Shown here: positions 26,664 through 36,338 of the stretch, piece by piece | Numbering within the stretch: position 1 is the first letter of the stretch | Layout of the letters: each line of letters begins with the position of its first letter | Assembly (NCBI RefSeq): GCF_006007965.1 | Contig: NZ_CP040748.1 | Location: 2,046,001 to 2,110,000, forward strand | Direction of reading: 5' to 3' | Length of the DNA stretch: 64,000 bases | Origin: Nocardioides jishulii | Lineage (GTDB): Bacteria > Actinomycetota > Actinomycetes > Propionibacteriales > Nocardioidaceae | Made by a program: the position numbers and the translations under genes | The notes under the pieces: generated by a model | Databases searched by the model: none | What the model was told of the DNA's origin: nothing | What the model saw: only the letters and a program-made list of their open reading frames with translations

Positions 26664-27704
26664 ATGGAACTCACCACAGTCTGGTTCGCGCTCATCGCGA
26701 TCCTCTGGATCGGCTACTTCACGCTCGAGGGCTTCGACTTCGGTGTCGGCATGCTGCTGCCGAAGCTGGCGAGGAACGAGAAGGAACGCCGTGTCATGTA
26801 CAACACCGTCGGCCCGGTCTGGGACGGCAACGAGGTGTGGGTGCTGGTCGCGGGCGGTGCCACCTTCGCCGCCTTCCCCGAGTGGTACGCCACGCTCTTC
26901 AGCGGCTTCTACCTGCCACTGCTCCTCATCCTGGTCGCGCTGATCGTCCGCAACCTCGCCTTCGAGTACCGGCACAAGCGTGACGACGACAGGTGGCGCA
27001 AGCGGTGGGACTGGGCGCTCATCCTCGGCTCCTGGACACCTGCGGTGCTGTGGGGCGTGGCCTTCGCCAACATCGTGGCCGGCGTGCCGATCGACGCCGA
27101 GAAGGAGTTCACCGGAACCCTCTTCACCCTGCTCAACCCCCTGGGCCTGCTGGGTGGACTGGTGACGGCCAGCCTCTTCGCCACCCATGGCGCGATCTTC
27201 GTCGCCCTGAAGACCGACGGCGAGATCCGTCACCGGGCCCGTGACATGGCCGCCAAGCTGGGCGTGCTGGCCGCGGTCCTGGCAGTCGTCTTCATGGTCT
27301 GGATCCAGATGAAGACCGGGAGCCTCGCCTCCGCCGTCGCCTTCGTGCTGGCCGCGCTGGCCCTGGTCGCTGGTCTCGTCGCCAACCTGAGGGGCCGCGA
27401 GGGCTGGGCCTTCATCGGCACCTTCACCACGATCGCGCTGGCAGTCGGGGGCCTCTTCCTGGCCCTCTTCCCCGACGTGATGCCGTCGACGACGGACGCT
27501 GCCTTCTCGCTCACCACCACCAACGCGGCGGCCACGGCCTACACGCTGAAGGTGATGACGTGGGTGGCGGTGATCTTCACGCCGATCGTGCTGATGTACC
27601 AGGCGTGGACCTACTGGATCTTCCGCAAGCGCATCACCGTGGCGCACATCCCCGACCCCGAGGACTTCACGAGCCTCGCCCCTGCCGAGACCTTGGAGAA
27701 GTGA
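26664..27704 (+). CDS. cydB: Cytochrome bd ubiquinol oxidase subunit II (CydB)
   Basis: The 346-residue protein has eight to nine membrane helices. The N-terminal ELTTVWFALIAILWIGYF and the conserved FTLEGFDFGVGMLLP and GPVWDGNEVWVL blocks identify CydB, which scaffolds CydA and forms proton/oxygen channels. A GAGGAGAAGAACC site lies before ATG 26664. The gene is co-transcribed with cydA and cydDC. Confidence 0.96.
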   Translation: MELTTVWFALIAILWIGYFTLEGFDFGVGMLLPKLARNEKERRVMYNTVGPVWDGNEVWVLVAGGATFAAFPEWYATLFSGFYLPLLLILVALIVRNLAFEYRHKRDDDRWRKRWDWALILGSWTPAVLWGVAFANIVAGVPIDAEKEFTGTLFTLLNPLGLLGGLVTASLFATHGAIFVALKTDGEIRHRARDMAAKLGVLAAVLAVVFMVWIQMKTGSLASAVAFVLAALALVAGLVANLRGREGWAFIGTFTTIALAVGGLFLALFPDVMPSTTDAAFSLTTTNAAATAYTLKVMTWVAVIFTPIVLMYQAWTYWIFRKRITVAHIPDPEDFTSLAPAETLEK

Positions 27705-27710
27705 CCTGAG

Positions 27711-30700
27711 ATGAAGCCCTTCGACCCTGCGCTCGTCCCGCACCTCCTGCCAGCCCGCCGCCCCTTGGTGGTCGGTCTGGTGGCCGGGACGGCGCAGGGT
27801 CTGCTGGCCGTCGCCCAGGCCTGGGCGGTCGGTGTGCTGATCGTCCGGCTCGTCACCGAGCCGACCGGCGACGGCTGGCACTCCCCCGCCCTGTGGCTGG
27901 GGGCCGTCGTCGTGGCGCGTGCGCTCGCGACGTACGTCGTGGACGTCACGGGGGCCCGCGCCTCGGCGATCGTCTCGACGACCCTGCGCCGGCGCCTGCT
28001 GGCCTCGGCCTCCCGCCTCCAGGCCGTCGAGCTGTCGCAGCAGCGCACGGGCGAGATGACCGCCCTGGCCACCCGCGGAATGGCCTCGGTCGAGCCGTAC
28101 CTCACCCGGTACCTGCCTTCACTCGTCCTGGCTGCCGTGCTGCCGGCCGCCACGGTGGCCACCATCTTCTGGCTCGACTGGTTCTCGGGCCTGATCGTCG
28201 TGCTGACCCTTCCGCTCGTGCCGATCTTCGCGATCCTGATCGGGCTCAACACCAAGGACCGCGCCGAGCGGCAGTGGCGCGAGATGGCGACGCTCTCGGG
28301 CCACTTCCTCGACGTCGTACGCGGTCTGCCCACCCTGGTCGCGCACCGCCGGGCCACCGCCCAGTCGCGCACCATCCGTGCCGTCACCGACCGCTATCGC
28401 CGCGCGACGCTGGAAACCCTCAAGATCGCCTTCGTCTCCTCGGCCGCGCTGGAGTTCATCGCGACCATCTCGGTCGCCCTCGTCGCCGTCGTCGTGGGCC
28501 TGCGCCTGGCCGCTGGCGGCCTCGACTTCGAGACCGCCCTGATCGTGCTCCTGCTGGCCCCCGAGGCCTACTGGCCGTGGCGCCGGGTGGGTGCGGAGTT
28601 CCACGCCGCGGCCGAGGGCACGGCCACCTTCGAGGCCGCGTCGGCACTGCTCGACGACGGCGCGACCACGCCCGACGACACGGCCACCCCGCTCGCCCTC
28701 GGCCAGGGTCTGCGCGTCGAGGGACTCAGCTTCGTCTACCCCGGTCGCCAGGACCCTGCGTTGGCGCCGCTCACCGTCGACCTCGGTCAGCGCGGCCTTG
28801 TCGCGGTGACCGGGCCCTCGGGTGGCGGCAAGTCGACCCTCCTGGCGCTCCTGCTCGGCGAGCTCACCCCGACCACCGGCGTCGTCACCGTCGACGGGAC
28901 CCCGCTCACCGCCGACCGCCTCGCCGCCAGGCGTGCCACGGTCGCCACGGCCCCGCAGCGGCCGTGGCTGACCGCCGGATCCATCGCCGAGAACCTGCGG
29001 CTCGGACGACCCGACGCCGGCCCGGAGCAGCTCTGGCAGGCGCTCGAGGCGGTCGACCTGCACACGGTCGTCGCTGCCCTGCCCCAGGGCCTCGACACCC
29101 CGCTGGGTGAGGACGGAGCCGGGCTGTCCGCCGGCCAGCGAGCCCGCCTGGGCCTGGCCCGCGTCGTCCTGGCCGCCCGTCCGGTCGTCCTCCTCGACGA
29201 GCCGAGCGCCCACCTCGACAGCGAGTCGGAGGCGATCCTGCTCGACACGCTGCGCCGCCTCGCCCAGGACGCCCTCGTGGTCGTCGTCGCCCACCGCGAC
29301 ACGGTGGTCGCGAGCGCCGACCGGGTGGTCGCGGTGATCCCGCCGGCCCGCCACCCGGCCCCCGCCGACACCGACCTGACCGATCTCGCAACCGCGGCCT
29401 CGCAGGCCGCACGCCCGGTGCCGGTTGTCGAGCTGGACGACGAGCCAGCTCGCTGGGGCGTGCGCACCGGGACCCTGCTGGGCGCCCTCTCGGTCACCTC
29501 CGGTGTCGCCCTGACCGCGACCGCCGCATGGCTGATCACCCGCGCCTCCGAACACCCGCCGGTGATGTACCTCATCGTCGCGATCGTCGGCGTCCGCACC
29601 TTCGGCCTGGCCCGGCCGGTGCTGCGCTACGTCGAGCGCCTGGTCTCCCACGACGCCGCCTTCCGCATGCTGGCCGAGCGTCGTGCCCAGGTGTACGACG
29701 CCCTGGTGCCGCTGGTGCCCGGCCGGCTCGGGGTGCGCCGCGGCGACCTCCTCACCAGCGTCGTCGACGACGTCGACGCCCTGGTCGACGAGCAGCTGCG
29801 GGTGCGTCAGCCCCGCGCCACGGCCTTGCTCGTCGCCGGTGTCGCGCTGCTGTTCACCGTCCTGCTCCACCCCCTCGGCGCGGCCGTCATCGCCGGACTC
29901 TGCCTCGTCGGGCTGGCGGCGCACCTGGTCACGTGGGCCGGTGTCCGCTCCGCCGAGTCCGACTTCGTCTCGGCCCGTGCCGCCGTCTCGACCCAGGTCG
30001 AGACCTACCTGCACAGCCTGCGCCAGTGGGTCCTGTGGCAGGCCGACGGCCGCGTCCTCGACGACGTCGACGCCGCCTCGAACCGTCTCGGGCGTGCCGC
30101 GACCCGCTCGACCCGTGCCAGCGCAGCCGGACACGCCCTGGTCATCCTGGCCTGCGGCCTGGGGCTGGTGCTGATGGCGCGGGTGATGGCCGCGCCGCTG
30201 GCCGAGGGCGCCATCTCGCCCGCCATGACGGCGTTGCTGGTGATGCTGCCCCTGGCTCTGGTCGACGTCTTCGGACCGCTGGTCGACGCCGCCCCGGTGG
30301 CGGTGCGCACCCGCGCAGCCCGTGAGCGCCTCGACGCCCTGACGAGCATGAGCCCCGCCGTCACGGTCGCCGAGGACGCGTCCACCACTCCCCTGTCGGC
30401 CCACCCGTCCGGTCAGCTCGAGCACGTGTCGCTGGGCTGGGGTGACACCCCCGCGGTGACCGACCTCGACCTGTCGCTGCCCGCCGGCGCCAGGGTCGGC
30501 CTCGTCGGTCCCAGCGGATGCGGCAAGTCCACCGTCGCCGCCGGCCTGCTGCGCTTCCTCGACCCGAGCGCCGGACGCCTCACCTGGGACGGCACGGACG
30601 CGCGCGCCCTGCACCCGGACACGATCCGCGAGCGCGTCGGCCTCGTCGACGACGACCCGTACGTCTTCGCCTCGACCGTGCTCGAGAACGTACGCCTGGC

Positions 30701-31076
30701 GAAGCCCGGGGCCGACGACGCGGCCGTGCTGGACGCCTTGTCGCGCGCCCACCTGGGCCCGTGGGTGGCCTCGTTGCCGCACGGCGCAGGGACCATGGTC
30801 GGCGAGGGTCACGCCCACGTGTCGGGCGGCGAGCGCGCACGGCTCGCGATGGCCCGCGCACTGCTGGCCGACCAGCCGGTGCTGGTGCTGGACGAGCCGA
30901 CGGCCCACCTCGACTCGGAGACGGCGCGCGCAGTCTCCGACGAGCTGCTCGCCGATGCCGGACGTACGGTCGTGTGGATCACCCACGGGACCATCGGACT
31001 GGACGAGATGGACCACGTCGTGAGTCTCGAGCACGTGGAGGCTCCCGCCGACCTCGTCGCCCACCGCGCGGGCTGA
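27711..31076 (+). CDS. cydDC: Fused ABC transporter CydDC (cytochrome bd assembly)
   Basis: The 1121-residue protein joins two complete ABC half-transporters in one chain. The first half has a membrane domain and Walker A GPSGGGKST (about 368-376); the second has a further membrane domain (about 580-860) and Walker A GPSGCGKST (about 933-941). Signatures LSAGQRARLGLARV and VSGGERARLAMARA are intact. CydDC exports reductant/heme-related substrates needed to assemble cytochrome bd. The fusion is common in Streptomyces-type actinobacteria; mycobacteria use separate genes. It begins 6 nt after cydB and ends before a strong terminator. Confidence 0.93.
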   Translation: MKPFDPALVPHLLPARRPLVVGLVAGTAQGLLAVAQAWAVGVLIVRLVTEPTGDGWHSPALWLGAVVVARALATYVVDVTGARASAIVSTTLRRRLLASASRLQAVELSQQRTGEMTALATRGMASVEPYLTRYLPSLVLAAVLPAATVATIFWLDWFSGLIVVLTLPLVPIFAILIGLNTKDRAERQWREMATLSGHFLDVVRGLPTLVAHRRATAQSRTIRAVTDRYRRATLETLKIAFVSSAALEFIATISVALVAVVVGLRLAAGGLDFETALIVLLLAPEAYWPWRRVGAEFHAAAEGTATFEAASALLDDGATTPDDTATPLALGQGLRVEGLSFVYPGRQDPALAPLTVDLGQRGLVAVTGPSGGGKSTLLALLLGELTPTTGVVTVDGTPLTADRLAARRATVATAPQRPWLTAGSIAENLRLGRPDAGPEQLWQALEAVDLHTVVAALPQGLDTPLGEDGAGLSAGQRARLGLARVVLAARPVVLLDEPSAHLDSESEAILLDTLRRLAQDALVVVVAHRDTVVASADRVVAVIPPARHPAPADTDLTDLATAASQAARPVPVVELDDEPARWGVRTGTLLGALSVTSGVALTATAAWLITRASEHPPVMYLIVAIVGVRTFGLARPVLRYVERLVSHDAAFRMLAERRAQVYDALVPLVPGRLGVRRGDLLTSVVDDVDALVDEQLRVRQPRATALLVAGVALLFTVLLHPLGAAVIAGLCLVGLAAHLVTWAGVRSAESDFVSARAAVSTQVETYLHSLRQWVLWQADGRVLDDVDAASNRLGRAATRSTRASAAGHALVILACGLGLVLMARVMAAPLAEGAISPAMTALLVMLPLALVDVFGPLVDAAPVAVRTRAARERLDALTSMSPAVTVAEDASTTPLSAHPSGQLEHVSLGWGDTPAVTDLDLSLPAGARVGLVGPSGCGKSTVAAGLLRFLDPSAGRLTWDGTDARALHPDTIRERVGLVDDDPYVFASTVLENVRLAKPGADDAAVLDALSRAHLGPWVASLPHGAGTMVGEGHAHVSGGERARLAMARALLADQPVLVLDEPTAHLDSETARAVSDELLADAGRTVVWITHGTIGLDEMDHVVSLEHVEAPADLVAHRAG

Positions 31077-31126
31077 GGCTGCCGACCAGCCCTGTCGCTG
31101 CCGAACGGGTCAACCCCGCAACGACG

Positions 31127-31164
31127 ACGCCGGCCCCGGACACCTGGGTGTCCGGGGCCGGCGT
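31127..31164. terminator. Strong terminator after cydDC
   Basis: A 17-bp perfect stem (31127-31143 and 31148-31164, loop ctgg) lies between the convergent cydDC and RNase J genes. There is no long T-tract. Confidence 0.85.
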
Positions 31165-31177
31165 TCGTGCAGGCGGC

Positions 31178-32872
31178 TCAGGCCTCGATGACGACGGGCA
31201 CGATCATGGGACGGCGGCGGTGGGCCTTGTTGACCCAGCGGCCGACCACACGGCGTACGACCTGCTGCAGCTGGTAGGTGTCGTCGACGCCCTCGGACAT
31301 GGCGGTCTCGATCGCCCGGACGATCTGGGGCTTCACGGAGTCGAACGTCGAGTCGTCCTCGGCGAAGCCGCGGGCGTGCATCTCCGGGCCGCTGGAGACC
31401 TTGCCGGTCACCGAGTCGACCACCGTGATGATCGAGATGAAGCCCTCCTCGGCGAGGATGCGCCGGTCCTTGAGGGAGCTCTCGGTCAGGTCACCGCCGA
31501 TCGTGGTGCCGTCGACGAAGACGTATCCGCAGTCGACCTTGCCGACGATGCGGGCGCGACCGTCCTCGAGGTCGACGACGACGCCGTCCTCCGCGATCAC
31601 GATGTGGTCGTCGGGCACGCCGGTGTCGCGGGCCAGGTCGGCGTTGGCCAGCATGTGGCGGATCTCGCCGTGCACCGGCATCACGTTGCGCGGCTTGACG
31701 ATGTTGTAGCAGTAGAGCAGCTCACCGGCGCTCGCGTGCCCGGAGACGTGCACCAGGGCGTTGCCCTTGTGGACCACGTTGGCGCCGAGCTTCGAGAGTC
31801 CGTTGATGACCCGGTAGATCGCGTTCTCGTTGCCCGGGATCATCGACGAGGCGAGGATGACGGTGTCGCCCTCCTCGAGATGCACGAACGAGTGGCTGCG
31901 CTGGGCAATGCGGCTCAGCGCGGAGAGCGGCTCACCCTGCGAACCGGTCGAGATCAGGACCTGGCGCTCGGGCGGGAGCTTGGCCAGCTCCTTGGCGTCG
32001 ACCAGGACGTCCGGCGGGACCGTGAGGTAGCCGAGGTCCTTGGCGATCTGCATGTTGCGGACCATCGAGCGACCGACGTAGGCGACCTTGCGGTTGTGGG
32101 CCACGGCCGCGTCGAGCGCCTGCTGGACCCGGTGCACGTGCGAGGCGAAGCAGGCCACGATGATGCGCTGCTTGGACTTGTAGAACGCCCGGTCCAGGAC
32201 CGGACCGATGTTCTTCTCGTGCGTGGTGAAGCCCGGGACCTCGGCGTTGGTGGAGTCGGTGAGGAAGAGGTCCACGCCCTCCTCGCCCAGGCGGGCGAAG
32301 GCGCGCAGGTCGGTGATCCGGCCGTCCAGCGGCAGCTGGTCCATCTTGAAGTCGCCGGTGTGCAGGACCATGCCGGCGCCGGTGCGGATGGCCACGGCCA
32401 GCGCGTCCGGGATGGAGTGGTTGACGGCGACGAACTCGAGGTCGAAGGGGCCGAAGGCGATGCGCTCGCCCTCGCGCACCACGTGGTGCACGGTCTCCTT
32501 GAGCCGGTGCTCGCGCAGCTTCGCGCCGAGCAGCGCCAGCGTCAGCTCGGAGCCGACCAGTGGGATGTCCTGGCGCTCACGCAGGAGGTAGGGCGTGGCC
32601 CCGATGTGGTCCTCGTGGCCGTGGGTGAGGACCAGCGCCTCGACGTCGTCGAGGCGGTCCCGGATGGCGTCGAAGTCCGGCAGGATCAGGTCGACGCCGG
32701 GGTGGTGCTCCTCGGGGAAGAGCACGCCGCAGTCGACGATGAGCAGGCGCCCGTCGTACTCGAAGACGGTCATGTTGCGGCCGACCTCGCCGAGGCCGCC
32801 GAGGGCGATGACGCGCAGGGCTCCCTTGGCGAGTGGCGGGGCAGCGTCGAGTTCAGGGTGGGGATGCGACAT
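31178..32872 (-). CDS. rnj: Ribonuclease J
   Basis: The 564-residue protein is RNase J, a metallo-beta-lactamase/beta-CASP 5'-exo- and endoribonuclease for mRNA decay and rRNA maturation. Motif 2 HGHEDHIG is at residues 84-91, the CASP region includes STGSQGEPLSALSRIA and SGHASAGEL, and the C-terminal domain is present. The ATG at 32872 has a GAGGAAC site; longer in-frame starts run into dapA. It lies 8 nt after the dapA stop, an actinobacterial dapA-rnj pair also seen in mycobacteria. Confidence 0.95.
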   Translation of the reverse strand: MSHPHPELDAAPPLAKGALRVIALGGLGEVGRNMTVFEYDGRLLIVDCGVLFPEEHHPGVDLILPDFDAIRDRLDDVEALVLTHGHEDHIGATPYLLRERQDIPLVGSELTLALLGAKLREHRLKETVHHVVREGERIAFGPFDLEFVAVNHSIPDALAVAIRTGAGMVLHTGDFKMDQLPLDGRITDLRAFARLGEEGVDLFLTDSTNAEVPGFTTHEKNIGPVLDRAFYKSKQRIIVACFASHVHRVQQALDAAVAHNRKVAYVGRSMVRNMQIAKDLGYLTVPPDVLVDAKELAKLPPERQVLISTGSQGEPLSALSRIAQRSHSFVHLEEGDTVILASSMIPGNENAIYRVINGLSKLGANVVHKGNALVHVSGHASAGELLYCYNIVKPRNVMPVHGEIRHMLANADLARDTGVPDDHIVIAEDGVVVDLEDGRARIVGKVDCGYVFVDGTTIGGDLTESSLKDRRILAEEGFISIITVVDSVTGKVSSGPEMHARGFAEDDSTFDSVKPQIVRAIETAMSEGVDDTYQLQQVVRRVVGRWVNKAHRRRPMIVPVVIEA

Positions 32873-32880
32873 GCAGTTCC

Positions 32881-33777
32881 TCAGATCAGGCCTGCGGCGG
32901 TGAGTCCTTCGCGCAGGGCTTCGTATTCGTCGTCGTCCAGCGCCACGAGCGGGCCCCGGACGTTGCGGTTGTCGAGGACGCCTGCGAGCTGCAGGGCGCC
33001 CTTCGCGGTGGTGGCGCCGTAGTTGGCAACGCCCATGACGGCGTCGAAGGCCGGCGTCAGGCCTCGGAAGATGTCGAGGGCGCCGGCGTGGTCGCCGTCC
33101 AGGAAGGTGTCGATCATGGTCGCCAGCTGGCGCCCGGCGACGTGGCCGGCGACCGAGACGAGTCCGCACCCGCCGTGGGCCAGGAAGCTCAGCGTGGCGA
33201 CGTCGTCGCCGGAGTAGACGGCGTAGCCCATGTCGGAGAGACGGGAGGCGCGGACCATGTCGCCGGCGGCGTCCTTGACGGAGATGACCTTGTCGGACTC
33301 GAAGGCCCGCTCGTAGGTCTCCATCGAGATGGTGATGCCGGTGCGCCCCGGCACGTCGTAGAGCATGACGGGCAGGTCGGTGGCGTCGGTGACGGTGGTG
33401 AAGTGGTGGAGCACGCCACGCTGCGACGGCTTGTTGTAGTACGGCGCGACCAGCAGGATGCCGTCGACACCGATCTTCGCGGCGTTGCGCGCGAGCTCGA
33501 CCGAGTGCTGCGTGGCGTTGGTGCCCACGCCCGCGATCACGGTGGCACGGTCGCCGACCGCGTCCTTCACCGCGCGCAGGATCTCCGCGTCCTCCTCCAC
33601 CGTCGTGGTCGGCGACTCGCCGGTGGTGCCGGAGACCACGACGCCCTCGTTGCCGTGCTCGACGAGGTGGGCGGCGATCTTCGCCGTCCCGTCGAGATCC
33701 ACCGAGCCGTCGTCCTTGAACGCGGTGGCCATGGCGGTCAGCAGACGTCCGAAGGGGGCAATCGGTGCGGAGCTCAT
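32881..33777 (-). CDS. dapA: 4-hydroxy-tetrahydrodipicolinate synthase (DapA)
   Basis: The 298-residue protein condenses pyruvate and aspartate semialdehyde in lysine and diaminopimelate synthesis. Schiff-base Lys168 (SVKDAAGD), catalytic Tyr140 (VMLYDVPGRTG) and the GTTGE motif (50-54) are present. A -10 TAACCT sits 7 nt before ATG 33777 on this strand, without a Shine-Dalgarno sequence, suggesting a leaderless transcript. RNase J follows in the same operon. Confidence 0.96.
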   Translation of the reverse strand: MSSAPIAPFGRLLTAMATAFKDDGSVDLDGTAKIAAHLVEHGNEGVVVSGTTGESPTTTVEEDAEILRAVKDAVGDRATVIAGVGTNATQHSVELARNAAKIGVDGILLVAPYYNKPSQRGVLHHFTTVTDATDLPVMLYDVPGRTGITISMETYERAFESDKVISVKDAAGDMVRASRLSDMGYAVYSGDDVATLSFLAHGGCGLVSVAGHVAGRQLATMIDTFLDGDHAGALDIFRGLTPAFDAVMGVANYGATTAKGALQLAGVLDNRNVRGPLVALDDDEYEALREGLTAAGLI

Positions 33778-33784
33778 GGGTGCA

Positions 33785-33790
33785 AGGTTA
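33785..33790 (-). promoter_or_regulatory. -10 box of a leaderless dapA promoter
   Basis: TAACCT on the minus strand is separated from the dapA ATG by 7 nt (33778-33784). This places the transcript start on or next to the start codon. No clear -35. Confidence 0.55.
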
Positions 33791-33856
33791 TCCCGGCGCG
33801 GACGCGAGTCCGCGACAGGTGAACGCGTGTGGGCAGGTCGACCCCCGGGGCCGGGC

Positions 33857-34783
33857 TCACCGCACCTGCGGCATGACGCGTTCGGCGACCAGGGCGAGGT
33901 GGTCCAGGTCGGCGAGGTCGAGCACCTGGAGGTAGAGGCGCTCGCTGCCGAGGGCGGCGAAGCGCTCGATCTTCGCGACGACCTCGTCGGGGGTTCCGGC
34001 CAGGCCGTTGACCCGCAGCTCGTCGACCTCACGACCGATCGAGGCCGCTCGACGGGCGAGCTCCGCCTCGTCCTCGCCGACGCAGAGGACCAGGGCGTTG
34101 GACCAGGTCATCGTCGAGGGGTCGCGGTCGATCGCCTCGCAGGCACGGGCGACCCGGTCGAACTGCTCCTTGGTCTCCTCCTCGTCGACGAAGGGGAGGT
34201 TGAACTCGTCGGCGAAGCGCGCGGCCAGTGCCGGCGTACGGCGCTTGCCGCGGCCGCCGATCAGCACGGGCGGCTTCGCCTGGGTCGGCTTGGGCAGGGC
34301 CGGCGAGTCGGTGAGCGTGTAGTGCTCCCCCGCGAACGAGTAGCTCGCACCGGTCGACGTGCCCCACAGGCCCGTGACGATCTCGAGCTGCTCGGCGTAG
34401 CGGTCGAACCGCTCACGGGTGTCGGGGAACGGGATGCCGTACGCCGTGTGCTCGGCCTCGAACCAGCCGGCTCCGAGCCCCAGCTCGACGCGCCCACCGC
34501 TCATCTGGTCGACCTGCGCGACCTGGATGGCCAGCACGCCGGGGTGCCGGAAGGTCGCCGAGGTCATCAGCGTCCCGAGCCGGATGGTGCTGGTGTCACG
34601 TGCGAGTCCGGCCAGCGTGGTCCAGGCGTCGGTCGGACCGGGGAGCCCGTCGCCGCCCATGGTCAGGTAGTGGTCGGAGCGGAAGAACGCCCCGAATCCG
34701 AGCCGTTCGGCCTCCTGGGCGACCACCCGGAGGTCGTCGTAGGTGGCGCCCTGCTGGGGTTCGGTGAAGATGCGCAGTTCCAT
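33857..34783 (-). CDS. LLM class F420-dependent oxidoreductase
   Basis: The 308-residue protein has the luciferase-like monooxygenase TIM barrel of F420-dependent enzymes: MELRIFTEPQQGATYDDL, FRSDHYLTMGG, LGLGAGWFEAEHTAYG and PPVLIGGRGKRRTPALAARF. It probably uses reduced F420 or FMN, with F420 favoured by the host lineage and motif style; the substrate is unknown. ATG 34783 has an AAGGTGAG site. It lies upstream of dapA but dapA has its own promoter. Confidence 0.88.
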   Translation of the reverse strand: MELRIFTEPQQGATYDDLRVVAQEAERLGFGAFFRSDHYLTMGGDGLPGPTDAWTTLAGLARDTSTIRLGTLMTSATFRHPGVLAIQVAQVDQMSGGRVELGLGAGWFEAEHTAYGIPFPDTRERFDRYAEQLEIVTGLWGTSTGASYSFAGEHYTLTDSPALPKPTQAKPPVLIGGRGKRRTPALAARFADEFNLPFVDEEETKEQFDRVARACEAIDRDPSTMTWSNALVLCVGEDEAELARRAASIGREVDELRVNGLAGTPDEVVAKIERFAALGSERLYLQVLDLADLDHLALVAERVMPQVR

Positions 34784-34845
34784 GGCTCTCACCTTGCCAC
34801 GCCGAGCCGGGAGGGGCCACGCCGGCCTGAGCACAGCCACGGCCG

Positions 34846-34874
34846 TTGGCACTCTCAGGCCTCCCGCCTAGGCT
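34846..34874 (+). promoter_or_regulatory. Leaderless promoter of selO
   Basis: -35 TTGGCA (34846-34851), 17-bp spacer, -10 TAGGCT (34869-34874), then 6 nt to GTG 34881. There is no ribosome binding site, so translation of a leaderless mRNA is likely. Confidence 0.7.
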
Positions 34875-34880
34875 TGGACG

Positions 34881-36323
34881 GTGACGCTCTCCCTCCAGCA
34901 CCACTTCGTCGACGCCCTCCCCGAGCTGGCGACGCCCACGCAGGCACATCCCTTCGCCGAGCCGCGCCTCGCCGTGCTCAACGAGCCCCTCGCGGCCGAG
35001 CTCGGGCTCGACGTCGACTGGCTGCGTACGCCCGAGGGCACCCGCTTCCTCGTCGGGCAGGGGCTTCCCGACGACGCGCGCCCCGTGGCGCAGGCCTACG
35101 CCGGGCACCAGTTCGGCGGCTACTCGCCCCGTCTGGGTGACGGCCGCGCCCTGCTGCTCGGAGAGATCGAGACCCCCGAGGGGCTGCGCGACCTCGCCCT
35201 CAAGGGGTCGGGCCCGACCACGTACGCCCGCGGGGGCGACGGCTTCGCCGCCCTCGGGCCGATGCTGCGCGAGTTCCTCGTCAGCGAGTCGATGCACGCG
35301 ATGGGGATCCCCACCACCCGCTCCCTGGCCGTGGTGACCACGGGCGAGTCGGTGCTGCGCGAGGAGGGCGCGCTGCCGGGCGCCGTGCTCGTGCGCGTGG
35401 CCGCCAGCCACCTGCGCGTCGGCACCTTCCAGTACGCCCGTGCGAGCAACCAGATGCGGGTGCTCGTCAAGCTCGCCCGCTACGCCCTCGAGCGCCACCA
35501 CCCCGAGGACCTGCAGGCCGACAACCCGCCCCTGGCGCTCTTCGACCACGTCGTGGCCGACCAGGCCCGCCTGGTGGCCCAGTGGCTCACCGTCGGCTTC
35601 GTGCACGGGGTGATGAACACCGACAACGTGTCGATCGCCGGCGAGACCATCGACTACGGTCCCTGCGCCTTCCTGGACGCCTACAGCCCCGGCGCCGTCT
35701 TCAGCTCCATCGACACCGGCGGGCGCTACGCCTACGGCAACCAGCCGACGGTGACCCAGTGGAACCTCGCCCGCTTCGCCGAGGCGCTGCTGCCCATCAT
35801 CACCGACGAGGAGGCGGAGGCGGTCGAGGCCGCGACCGCCGTGCTCAACACCTTCCCAGCCCGCTTCAACGACGCCTGGATGGCGACGATGGCCGCCAAG
35901 CTGGGTCTCGCCCCGGAGACCGAAGGGCTCGTCGACCTCGTCACCGAGCTCCACGGCTACCTGGAGGCCAGCGGCGTCGACTTCACGACGTTCTTCCGCG
36001 ACCTCGCATCGGCGGCCCGCGGCGACCGCGAGCCTGTTCGTGGCGCCACCCTCGAGCTGGAGCGCCTCGACGCATGGCTGGAGAAGTGGCTGGCCCACTC
36101 CCCCGACGCCTCAGCCATGGACCGGGTCAACCCCGTGCACATCCCGCGCAACCACCTCGTCGAGGAGGCCCTGACTGCCGCGTCGGCGGGCGACCTCGCA
36201 CCGTTCGAGGCCCTGCTCGCGGCCGTACGCCAGCCCTACGACCCGATCCCGGGCGAGGAGCGCTTCACCCAGCCGGCGCCGGCGGAGTTCGCGGCCACCT
36301 TCCAGACGTTCTGCGGGACCTGA
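34881..36323 (+). CDS. selO: Protein adenylyltransferase SelO (YdiU/UPF0061)
   Basis: The 480-residue protein is a SelO pseudokinase, which transfers AMP to Ser/Thr/Tyr residues of proteins. The nucleotide-binding block GSGPTTYARGGDGFAALGPM and the catalytic block HGVMNTDNVSIAGETIDYGP match the family, with the Asp of MNTDN as expected metal ligand. The C-terminal selenocysteine of eukaryotic SelO is absent, as usual in bacteria. The C-terminal part ends at FQTFCGT, with one Cys four residues from the end. Start GTG 34881 follows a leaderless promoter. Confidence 0.93.
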   Translation: MTLSLQHHFVDALPELATPTQAHPFAEPRLAVLNEPLAAELGLDVDWLRTPEGTRFLVGQGLPDDARPVAQAYAGHQFGGYSPRLGDGRALLLGEIETPEGLRDLALKGSGPTTYARGGDGFAALGPMLREFLVSESMHAMGIPTTRSLAVVTTGESVLREEGALPGAVLVRVAASHLRVGTFQYARASNQMRVLVKLARYALERHHPEDLQADNPPLALFDHVVADQARLVAQWLTVGFVHGVMNTDNVSIAGETIDYGPCAFLDAYSPGAVFSSIDTGGRYAYGNQPTVTQWNLARFAEALLPIITDEEAEAVEAATAVLNTFPARFNDAWMATMAAKLGLAPETEGLVDLVTELHGYLEASGVDFTTFFRDLASAARGDREPVRGATLELERLDAWLEKWLAHSPDASAMDRVNPVHIPRNHLVEEALTAASAGDLAPFEALLAAVRQPYDPIPGEERFTQPAPAEFAATFQTFCGT

Positions 36324-36338
36324 GTCGAGCGGGACGGC

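Noticed and set aside
28119..31064. 981-codon minus-strand frame through cydDC
   Set aside because: Antisense shadow of a gene with two intact ABC ATPase domains. Composition is Gly/Arg/Val-rich without motifs.
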